Positions 7,439-12,933 of a stretch of 12,933 nucleotides of DNA are shown here, piece after piece. A program made the translations under genes and the position numbers. Below the pieces are notes generated by a model. That model ran no database searches. It was not told the DNA's origin and was given only the letters and a program-made list of their open reading frames with translations. Each line of letters starts with the position of its first letter. The first letter of the stretch is position 1. The stretch spans positions 1-12,933 of the forward strand of contig CALZBV010000051.1 in assembly GCA_945622055.1 (NCBI GenBank), read 5' to 3'. This DNA is from an uncultured Clostridia bacterium. GTDB taxonomy: Bacteria; Bacillota; Clostridia; Lachnospirales; Lachnospiraceae.

Positions 7439-8373
7439 TGGCTTACAATCTGAAAGAACAATTAAGCAAAGAAGAGCGCTTTGAAGCCGGTCACAGATTA
7501 TGTGCCGGCTGTGGTGCCGGTATCGTATGCAGAGCCATGATGCGCGCAGTAGAGCCGGAGGACAAGGCAGTTATTTGTAATGCAACGGGATGTCTGGAGG
7601 TTTCTTCTTTCCAGTATCCGTTCACTGCATGGCATGATTCCTATATCCACACCGCATTTGAGAATACCTCTGCAACGGCATCCGGTGTTGAGGCTGCTTA
7701 CAATGTAATGAAGAGAAAGGGAAAGATTCCGGCAGAGCGAAATGTAAAGATTCTTGCAATCGGTGGAGACGGCGGAACCTATGATATCGGTTTCCAGTCC
7801 TTATCCGGTGCCCTTGAAAGAGGTCATGACTTTACGTATTTCTGTTATGATAACAATGCGTACATGAACACCGGTACACAGCGTTCCTCTGCAACCCCTC
7901 GGTTTGCCTCTGCAACGACGACTCCGGCCGGTGTGGAATCGGTAGGTAAGAAGCAGGCGCAGAAGGACCTGACGCAGATTGTAGTGTCCCATGGTTCCCC
8001 GTATGTTGCACAGACGACTTTAATCGGCAACCTGAAGGATTTTCATGAAAAGGCACATAAGGCAATTTATACGCAGGGTGCAACGTTTGTTAATGTACTG
8101 TGTCCGTGTCCGAGAGGCTGGCAGTATCCGGCCGAGGATCTGATCAAAATCTGTAAGCTGGCAGTGGATACCTGCGTGTGGCCGCTTTATGAGGTGGAAA
8201 ACGGAGAGTACCGTCTGACCTATGAGCCGAAGAAGAAGCTTCCGGTAGAGGAGTTTATGTCACTCCAGGGCAGATTTAAGCACTGCTTCAAGCCGGGCAA
8301 TGAGTGGACCATCGAAGCTGCACAGCAGTATGTTGATAAGAAGTGGGAAGAGCTTCTGGCAAAGTGTAAATAA
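7438..8373 (+). CDS. porB: Pyruvate:ferredoxin oxidoreductase, beta subunit (TPP and [4Fe-4S])
   Basis: A 311-residue catalytic subunit. ATG 7438 overlaps the alpha stop by one base; GGGAGG at 7422-7427 serves as ribosome binding site. LCAGCGAG (Cys22, Cys25) and ATGCLE (Cys52), plus a later cysteine in VLCPCPRGW, are the cluster ligands expected for PorB. The thiamine diphosphate motif runs from GDGGTYDIG (Asp111) to DNNAYMNTG (Asn139-Asn140), binding Mg-pyrophosphate. CAGCG near the N terminus favours the pyruvate enzyme; VOR beta chains usually carry CPGCG. It is the last gene of the operon, followed within 30 bases by a terminator. The beta chain completes the alpha-beta-gamma-delta enzyme, a split form of the single-chain PFOR many Clostridia have. 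Confidence 0.95.
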   Translation: MAYNLKEQLSKEERFEAGHRLCAGCGAGIVCRAMMRAVEPEDKAVICNATGCLEVSSFQYPFTAWHDSYIHTAFENTSATASGVEAAYNVMKRKGKIPAERNVKILAIGGDGGTYDIGFQSLSGALERGHDFTYFCYDNNAYMNTGTQRSSATPRFASATTTPAGVESVGKKQAQKDLTQIVVSHGSPYVAQTTLIGNLKDFHEKAHKAIYTQGATFVNVLCPCPRGWQYPAEDLIKICKLAVDTCVWPLYEVENGEYRLTYEPKKKLPVEEFMSLQGRFKHCFKPGNEWTIEAAQQYVDKKWEELLAKCK

Positions 8374-8400
8374 GTGCATACGGCATAAGAAGAGAAGAAA

Positions 8401-8434
8401 GGGCAGCCGCACCATTTGTGCGACTGCCCCTTTT
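8401..8434 (+). terminator. Terminator of the oxidoreductase operon, perhaps used from both sides
   Basis: GGGCAGCCGCAC (8401-8412) pairs with GTGCGACTGCCC (8418-8429) with one C-A mismatch, followed by C and TTTT (8431-8434). Read on the minus strand, the same stem is followed by a pyrimidine-rich CTTTCTTCTCTTCTT, so it may also stop transcripts of the opposing gene that ends at 8493. The 8374-8492 gap holds nothing else I can support. Confidence 0.85.
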
Positions 8435-8492
8435 GTAAGCGTCCGTGACGGGCGGTAAAGGCATTATATTAGTGAAATTGTAAAGCGCAGGA

Positions 8493-9395
8493 TTAGGCGT
8501 CTCTTCTTGTAATAATCCACGGAGCCGGCTGCTGCTCAAACGTGTTTCGGTGTGTAAGGTAGGATACGGCAATCTGGATAATCTTCGGCTCTCCGAGAGA
8601 AAGCGTCTCAAACAGATGTCCCATGGAAGCTGCAACCTGAAAATCCAGTGTGTAAATTACGAACTGCATTGCCGGATTGAGCTTTAACAGGTAGCGCATC
8701 TCCTGCTCCATGCTTGCGGATGCAACCAACATCGTGACATCCGGAACCGGAAGTCCCTTCATGGTAGCTTCGTCGATGCGATCAATGATTGTGATGTTGT
8801 GCAAACCGAACTGGCTGACATTATCCTCTAAGGTTTCCCGGTCACGCTGGTTGTATTCCACAGCGATAACAGTACCTTCCCCGGCCATAATTGCTGCTTC
8901 GATTGCGATGGATTCACCGGAAATAATGCATAAATTTTTCGAATCGTCAATCTGCATCTTGTTTAGGATGACGGAACGGATTTCGGAACCGACATAATGA
9001 ACCGAACCGGTTGCAAACAGCTTGTTATCCATACCAAACTTAACGGTATTGCGTGCAGAAGGGTTGATAATCAGCATACCTGCGGAAGCGTTGATTCCGC
9101 GGTCAATCATATCATATACCTTATTTTTCTTGATTTCGCCGCAAGGTTCACTGCCTTCGTTGTAAATGACCTCACAATCCCCAAGTCCGGCGTTGAACAT
9201 GCGATAGAAGATATCACGGTGTCCGGCCTCGGTAAATACAAGGACAGTCTTGTGGGATTCCACGGTGGGAATCAGGTTCTTGTTTTTTCTCGTAATATCA
9301 AGAATTTTAACCCGTTCCAAATCAATCTCCGTGTTTTCCGAAAAGTATGTAAGCCATGCAAGAATGTGAGAATTCGTGAAAAGATTTTTATCCAT
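8493..9395 (-). CDS. Degenerate CbiET/CobL-like (precorrin methyltransferase family) protein
   Basis: A 300-residue protein read on the minus strand. The start is ATG with its A at 9395, preceded by AAAGGAGAGA; an ATG at 9482 would lie upstream of the promoter. Residues 50-115 (TVLVFTEAGHRDIFYRMFNA, then GLGDCEVIYNEGSEPCGEIK) match the C-terminal half of the CbiE domain, and residues 135-230 match CbiT: VGSEIRSVILNKMQI, then IEAAIMAGEGTVIAVEYN with Glu180 in the ribose-binding position, then LPVPDVTMLVAS. The SAM-binding glycine loop, normally DIGxGxGS, reads LCIISGES (155-162), and the FIGG motif reads LVAS. The first half of CbiE is absent. It is therefore unlikely to be a standard cobalamin methyltransferase. 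No corrin gene lies nearby. Promoter, ribosome site and an intact frame argue that it is expressed; its role is unknown. Confidence 0.72.
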   Translation of the reverse strand: MDKNLFTNSHILAWLTYFSENTEIDLERVKILDITRKNKNLIPTVESHKTVLVFTEAGHRDIFYRMFNAGLGDCEVIYNEGSEPCGEIKKNKVYDMIDRGINASAGMLIINPSARNTVKFGMDNKLFATGSVHYVGSEIRSVILNKMQIDDSKNLCIISGESIAIEAAIMAGEGTVIAVEYNQRDRETLEDNVSQFGLHNITIIDRIDEATMKGLPVPDVTMLVASASMEQEMRYLLKLNPAMQFVIYTLDFQVAASMGHLFETLSLGEPKIIQIAVSYLTHRNTFEQQPAPWIITRRDA

Positions 9396-9453
9396 AGCGT
9401 TCTCTCCTTTGTTTCCGTCCAAAGCAATGTAAGTGGACGAAGTTCTTTTTTCT

Positions 9454-9482
9454 ATTTTACCAATTTTCAGAACTATATGCAA
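9454..9482 (-). promoter_or_regulatory. Promoter of the CbiET-like gene
   Basis: On the minus strand TTGCAT (9482-9477) and TAAAAT (9459-9454) are 17 bases apart, giving a start of transcription near 9447 and a leader of about 50 bases. In that leader CGTCCA and TGGACG (plus-strand 9434-9439 and 9416-9421) could form a small hairpin ahead of the ribosome binding site at 9401-9410. Confidence 0.65.
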
Positions 9483-9496
9483 TCATGTTTTATAAA

Positions 9497-9541
9497 AAAT
9501 TGTCGCACGAAGCGTACGAAGCACGACAATTTCTTCGTGCG
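9497..9541. repeat. Two overlapping inverted repeats between divergent genes
   Basis: AAATTGTCG (9497-9505) pairs with CGACAATTT (9524-9532), and CGCACGAAG (9504-9512) pairs with CTTCGTGCG (9533-9541); both are perfect 9-base arms and share bases, so only one can form at a time. A direct repeat ACGAAGC occurs at 9507-9513 and 9516-9522. On the minus strand the first hairpin is followed by a T run (9499-9494), like a terminator, but no minus-strand gene lies before it; it is also upstream of the minus-strand promoter. An operator function is possible. Confidence 0.7.
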
Positions 9542-9601
9542 GGTAAACTATGTCCTGATTGCGTTGGCAGGAAAAAAAGATTTGGAAAAATAAGAAAAAA
9601 A

Positions 9602-9631
9602 CTGGCATTCCAGATGAAGAAGTGTTATAAT
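9602..9631 (+). promoter_or_regulatory. Extended -10 promoter of the hydrolase gene
   Basis: A perfect TATAAT at 9626-9631 is preceded by TG one base upstream (9623-9624), an extended -10 element. CTGGCA at 9602-9607 is a fair -35 at 18 bases. Transcription should start near 9638, leaving a short leader before the GGGAGG site at 9653-9658 and ATG 9665. The rest of 9542-9601 contains no gene that I can support. Confidence 0.78.
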
Positions 9632-9664
9632 TAGATAACAGATTAATGATTTGGGAGGTTACTT

Positions 9665-11290
9665 ATGGCAATGATGGAAAGACCGGTTGTCAGCACATTG
9701 GCTGACGGCGGAAAGTATTGGGAGCATGAATATGAAAAATTTTATCTTAAGACGTATGTGCCGGCAAATGAGATTGACGGACAGACGCTGAATTATGGCT
9801 TCCGTGCCCCGCTTTTGCTTGTTTTTGAGGAGCAGAGACAGAGCAGGGAGGAGGCAATCAACTTTGCAAAGGAGAGCGGACTTGCGGAGATTGCAGCATC
9901 GGCAGATTCTTCTGTGCTGTTCGTATATCCGACGAACGAAGGTGGCTGGGAGAAGGCAACGGAGGAGCTGTATGCTTCGGTTATTGCAGAGGTAAAGATG
10001 GATCCGAGGTATTCGGACGGAATCATTGAATTGTCTGATTTCTTTACCCGTGAGTTTAAGGGCTGCTTTGTGCGTGGGGCTATTTTCCGTGCGGATATTT
10101 ACAGCTTTGGTGCGTCAGCTGATTATGTGGCAAAGAATCTCTTAAAGACGCTTCAGGGACAGTACCTGTGGGGACCGGGCGAGATTACCCCGGCAATGTG
10201 CTCCATGCAGAATCTGAGTGTGATTCCTGCACCGGAACGTACGGACATCGGTATTTTAAGCATTGGTAATTCCGAAGAGGTTAACAGGGGATTTGCAAAC
10301 TGCAAAAATCTGCTTATTAAAGATGCGGCAGATTATGTGGCAGATTTTAAGAATTTTGTCCGCAGGTTTAAGATGTGGTGCGGAAATATGGAAATTGAGC
10401 CGGATTTTGCAGAGCTGAACATGACAGAGGAGCCGGGAATCGTTACGGTAAAGACTTCTCCGGACCATCGCGGAGCTTTTAAGGGAACCGAAGAGCATAA
10501 GGTTGGTTACTTCGCATATTACAACAATGACCTTTTTGAAAAAGGGCCGGCACCGCTTCTGGTTGGCTTCCATGGCGGCGGGGATTCCGCTATGTTTCTG
10601 ACCTTTGTTTCGGGCTGGTATGATGTGGCACATAGCCGGAATTTCCTGTATGTGGCCATTGAGAATCACCAGAATGTAACTGCAACGGAGGCAGTTTGTG
10701 TCATTGAGGAGCTGAAAAAGCGGTATTTGATTGACGCTACCCGTATTTATGCAACCGGATTTTCCATGGGTAGCGGAAAAACCTGGGACATGTATCAGGA
10801 ATATCCGAAGGTATTTGCAGGACTTGCACCGGGTAGTGCATTGTTCCCGGTCAGAAGCAATCCGTTCGGACAACCGCTGGGGGACCGTCTGAATACGTCG
10901 GTTATGGTTCCGCTTTTCTATTCGGGCGGAGAAAATTCACATCTTCCGGAGCTTCCTTGTCAGGCTGAATCGGGACTTGAGCGCATTCAGTATGCAGCAG
11001 AGGTAAACCGCCTGAAGGTGAAATTCGACCTGGATTACGCAAAGAAGGACAACTGGGCAGAGAAGGTCTGGGGAGTTGCGGGGGAACATTCCGAGGTCAT
11101 TCATGATGACTCCAGAGACAGTGATTTGAAGATTCAGTATTATGACAGCGAAGATGGTGTCTGCTATACAGCGTTTGCAAGCATTACCGGGCAGGGGCAT
11201 GAGTTCAGACATCATACCTGCGAGCAGGCGTGGGACTTCATCTCAAAGTTTTCCAGACAGGCAGACGGAACGATAACGAAGCACGAATAA
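9665..11290 (+). CDS. Cytoplasmic alpha/beta-hydrolase, two-domain (PHB-depolymerase/esterase-like)
   Basis: A 541-residue protein starting at ATG 9665 after GGGAGG; there is no signal peptide or membrane segment. The C-terminal half (from about residue 285) is an alpha/beta-hydrolase of the PHB-depolymerase/feruloyl-esterase-like group: LLVGFHGGGDSAMF forms the oxyanion loop, ATGFSMGSGKTW is the nucleophile elbow with Ser367, and GQGHEFRHHTCEQAWDFI supplies the likely histidine (His512). The acid is not certain; it may lie near FYSGGENSHLPELP. The N-terminal half looks like a second copy that has lost activity: APLLLVFEEQ, SVLFVYPTNEGGW and IYSFGASADYV (Ser151) parallel LLVGFHGGG and IYATGFSMG. 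The gene has its own promoter and terminator. An ester or peptide substrate is likely, but I do not know which. Confidence 0.75.
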   Translation: MAMMERPVVSTLADGGKYWEHEYEKFYLKTYVPANEIDGQTLNYGFRAPLLLVFEEQRQSREEAINFAKESGLAEIAASADSSVLFVYPTNEGGWEKATEELYASVIAEVKMDPRYSDGIIELSDFFTREFKGCFVRGAIFRADIYSFGASADYVAKNLLKTLQGQYLWGPGEITPAMCSMQNLSVIPAPERTDIGILSIGNSEEVNRGFANCKNLLIKDAADYVADFKNFVRRFKMWCGNMEIEPDFAELNMTEEPGIVTVKTSPDHRGAFKGTEEHKVGYFAYYNNDLFEKGPAPLLVGFHGGGDSAMFLTFVSGWYDVAHSRNFLYVAIENHQNVTATEAVCVIEELKKRYLIDATRIYATGFSMGSGKTWDMYQEYPKVFAGLAPGSALFPVRSNPFGQPLGDRLNTSVMVPLFYSGGENSHLPELPCQAESGLERIQYAAEVNRLKVKFDLDYAKKDNWAEKVWGVAGEHSEVIHDDSRDSDLKIQYYDSEDGVCYTAFASITGQGHEFRHHTCEQAWDFISKFSRQADGTITKHE

Positions 11291-11314
11291 ACACTTTGAA
11301 TGAATGGAACAGAG

Positions 11315-11347
11315 AAAAAGGGTTTCTTAAGAGAAACTCTTTTTTTT
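11315..11347 (+). terminator. Intrinsic terminator after the hydrolase gene
   Basis: AAAAAGGGTTTCT (11315-11327) pairs with AGAAACTCTTTTT (11332-11344) around a TAAG loop, one G-U pair, and ends in eight T residues (11340-11347). The stem is AT-rich at its base but strong in form. It lies 24 bases past the stop. Confidence 0.9.
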
Positions 11348-11374
11348 ATTCTATTCTTTTTTAGAATTTTGAGG

Positions 11375-11380
11375 TATAAT
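11375..11380 (+). promoter_or_regulatory. -10 element of the PanE-like gene
   Basis: A perfect TATAAT, with transcription expected to start near 11387. I see no good -35 hexamer at 16-18 bases upstream (the region is the T-rich tail of the preceding terminator), so an activator or another feature may help. Predicted transcripts begin just before the structured leader. Confidence 0.5.
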
Positions 11381-11390
11381 GTCAGTATGT

Positions 11391-11460
11391 TGTAATCTGT
11401 AGCATCTCACATAAGGGATGAAATGCTAAGTCCAAACAGATTGCAAAATGTGAGGATAGG
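11391..11460 (+). promoter_or_regulatory. Candidate two-state leader covering or freeing the ribosome binding site
   Basis: Fold one: TGTAATCTGT (11391-11400) pairs with ACAGATTGCA (11436-11445), ten pairs with one G-U; directly stacked on it AGCATCTCA (11401-11409) pairs with TGAAATGCT (11419-11427), eight of nine, with a 9-base loop and an 8-base bulge AAGTCCAA on the 3' side. Fold two: CTCACAT (11406-11412) pairs perfectly with ATGTGAG (11448-11454), which contains most of the GAGG ribosome binding site before ATG 11461. The folds share 11406-11409, so they exclude each other. It is not a riboswitch class that I recognise; a ligand, a protein or temperature could set the balance. Confidence 0.5.
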
Positions 11461-12477
11461 ATGAAATGTGCGATTTATGGTGCCGGCTCCCTTGGAACTG
11501 TTCTGGGCGCATATATGACTAAAAACGGGCAGGAAGTGGAGCTGGTTAACAGAAATGAGGCCCATGTGAGGGCTTTGCGGGAAAACGGTGCACACATCAG
11601 GGGAACGGTGGAGTTTACCACGCCGGTAAACGCAATTCTTCCGGAGGAGATGGCTGGACCGTACGATGTTATTTTCCTGATGACGAAGCAGTTGTATAAC
11701 CATGAGGTAGTAATGCAGCTGAAGCCGCTTCTGGCAGCGGAAGGCGTGATTGTTACATTTCAGAATGGTATTCCGGAACCCGGAATTGCTGAGATTGTCG
11801 GAAAGAACCGTACCATTGGCTGTGTGGTGGAATGGGGGGCTACATTGTCCTCTCCGGGAGAGTGTACACTGACTTCCGAGCCGGATAGTCTGTCTTTTCA
11901 TATGGGTGGTATGGAAGGAATCAGCAGTACGCAGCTTAACATGGTGAAGGGACTTTTGGAAAAGATGTGTCCGGTAGACAATGAGGAAAATCTGTTGGGC
12001 GCAAGATGGTCAAAGCTTCTGATTAATGCAACCTTTTCCGGAATCGGAACGGTGGTCGGCGGTACCTTTGGCGATGTGTATGCTACGAAAGAGGGGAGAA
12101 AGCTGGCTCTGCGCTGCATGAAGGAATGCATTGATGTGGGACACGCTGCGGGAGAGGTTTTTGCGCCGGTACAGGGGAAGGATATCACAAAACTGTTTTA
12201 TTATAAAAACGGACTGAAAAGGGCATTTGCAATGTTCCTTCTGCCGATTGCAATGAAAAAGCATGCTGCTATTGAGCCGTCCATGCTGCAGGATCTGAAA
12301 AAGAAGAAGCCGTGCGAGATTGATGCAATCAACGGTGTAGTTTGTGAGTGGGGGAAAAAGTGCGGTATTCCTACACCGGTAAATGACCGGATTGTGGAAA
12401 TCGTAAAGAAAGAGGAGAACGGAGAGCTTCCGTTGTCTGCAGAGAACCTGAGATTTTTTCAGGATCTGATAAAATAA
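11461..12477 (+). CDS. Ketopantoate reductase family protein (2-dehydropantoate 2-reductase)
   Basis: A 338-residue NADP-binding protein. ATG 11461 follows TGAGGATAGG. The N terminus MKCAIYGAGSLG is a Rossmann dinucleotide loop (Gly7, Gly9, Gly12), LMTKQ (73-77) and FQNGIPE (100-106) are typical PanE segments, and GARWSKLLINATFSG has the catalytic Lys185. The C-terminal EIDAINGVVCEWG (286-298) with Asn291, followed by GIPTPVND, matches the PanE substrate domain. PanE reduces ketopantoate to pantoate in coenzyme A synthesis. The chain is some 40 residues longer than typical PanE, with an extra hydrophobic and basic stretch (KRAFAMFLLPIAMKK), so a related hydroxy/keto acid substrate is possible. 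No other pantothenate gene is adjacent. It has a terminator before it and a structured leader. Confidence 0.85.
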   Translation: MKCAIYGAGSLGTVLGAYMTKNGQEVELVNRNEAHVRALRENGAHIRGTVEFTTPVNAILPEEMAGPYDVIFLMTKQLYNHEVVMQLKPLLAAEGVIVTFQNGIPEPGIAEIVGKNRTIGCVVEWGATLSSPGECTLTSEPDSLSFHMGGMEGISSTQLNMVKGLLEKMCPVDNEENLLGARWSKLLINATFSGIGTVVGGTFGDVYATKEGRKLALRCMKECIDVGHAAGEVFAPVQGKDITKLFYYKNGLKRAFAMFLLPIAMKKHAAIEPSMLQDLKKKKPCEIDAINGVVCEWGKKCGIPTPVNDRIVEIVKKEENGELPLSAENLRFFQDLIK

Positions 12478-12577
12478 GGCCGCGTCAGGATTAGAAAGCC
12501 TGCTTACGAAATATAAATATATGGAAACGCTGAATTTATCAGTGATGTCTAAGGACAAAATGCGAAGGAGAGCAAAA

Positions 12578-12933
12578 ATGAGAGAAATAGTTATTTCCAC
12601 GGAAACGAATTCCGATATGTCACGGGATTTTTTGGAGAAGAATGGAATTCTGGTAATTCCGCACTACTACAATGTAGAAGAGAAGGTCTACGGAGAAGAA
12701 GGAAATCTTCTGACGATCAAAGAGTTTTATGATGAGATGAGAGCAGGAAAGAAGGTAGGAACAGCAGCAAGTAATCCGGCTGTGATTCTGGAGAAGTTCA
12801 CGGAGCTTGCCAAGCAGGGCAAGGATATCTTACATATCAGTTTTTCCTCCGGTCTGTCCTGTGGATACCAGAACATTGTAAATGGCGCAAACGAGGTGAT
12901 GGAGAATTACCCGGAGTGTAAGATTGTCGTGGT
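12578..12933 (+). CDS. DegV-family fatty-acid-binding protein (5' part only)
   Basis: The gene runs off the window with 118 complete codons visible. ATG 12578 follows GAAGGAG at 12564-12570. The N-terminal EIVISTETNSDMSRDFLEKN, VIPHYYNVEE, TAASNPAVI and HISFSSGLSCGYQ correspond to the DegV family, where similar Ser-containing loops hold the carboxylate of a bound fatty acid. Members feed or bind exogenous fatty acids with the FakA kinase; many Firmicutes have several copies. The usual TDSS is TETN, and SSGLSGTYQ is SSGLSCGYQ, so this is a divergent paralogue. It lies 100 bases after the PanE-like gene; that gap has no clear terminator, so the two may be co-transcribed. Confidence 0.88.
   Translation, partial: MREIVISTETNSDMSRDFLEKNGILVIPHYYNVEEKVYGEEGNLLTIKEFYDEMRAGKKVGTAASNPAVILEKFTELAKQGKDILHISFSSGLSCGYQNIVNGANEVMENYPECKIVV

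Noticed and set aside
8997..9593. A 198-codon plus-strand frame opposite the CbiET-like gene
   Set aside because: It is mostly the mirror of a convincing minus-strand gene. Its last residues (YVLIALAGKKDLEK) look coding-like but have no start or ribosome site; at most they are a relic.
12478..12577. CAGG/CCTG hairpin as a terminator between the PanE-like and DegV genes
   Set aside because: The four-pair stem is not followed by a T run; the gap otherwise shows only AT-rich sequence and the DegV ribosome binding site.

Overview
This window looks like a chromosomal segment of a Clostridia-type Firmicute, most plausibly a Lachnospiraceae gut anaerobe. Support for this comes from strong AGGAGG-type ribosome binding sites, intrinsic terminators ending in long T runs, a four-subunit ferredoxin-linked pyruvate oxidoreductase, a DegV-family protein, and an MBOAT/DHHW polysaccharide O-acetylation pair. 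I see no rRNA, tRNA, CRISPR array, insertion sequence or phage gene.

Layout. 1-488: 3' end of a ThiE/TenI-type gene. 571-1209: PAP2-type membrane phosphatase with PSxH and HxxxD motifs. 1400-2464: lipoprotein made of two copies of one domain, closed by a terminator. 2560-5087: membrane O-acyltransferase (apparent CTG start) and an AlgX/AlgJ-like DHHW partner, closed by a terminator; the two probably O-acetylate a cell-surface or secreted polysaccharide. 5250-8434: a promoter, four tightly packed genes for pyruvate:ferredoxin oxidoreductase (gamma, delta, alpha, beta) and a terminator. 8493-9395 (minus strand): a shortened, degenerate relative of the cobalamin enzyme CbiET/CobL. 9396-9664: a divergent control region with promoters both ways and overlapping inverted repeats. 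9665-11290: a cytoplasmic alpha/beta-hydrolase with a second, degenerate hydrolase-like half. 11375-12477: a ketopantoate-reductase family gene whose leader can fold in two mutually exclusive ways, one of which covers the ribosome binding site. 12578-12933: 5' part of a DegV-family gene.

How the genes work together. The oxidoreductase operon converts pyruvate and CoA to acetyl-CoA, CO2 and reduced ferredoxin, and its acetyl-CoA could in principle feed the acetylation system upstream; that link is only inference. The remaining genes look like independent housekeeping or surface functions.

The best candidates for something undescribed are the two-state leader before the PanE-like gene, the degenerate CbiET-like protein, the tandem-domain lipoprotein next to the O-acetylation pair, and the hydrolase with an inactive-looking N-terminal copy. 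None is proven from sequence alone.
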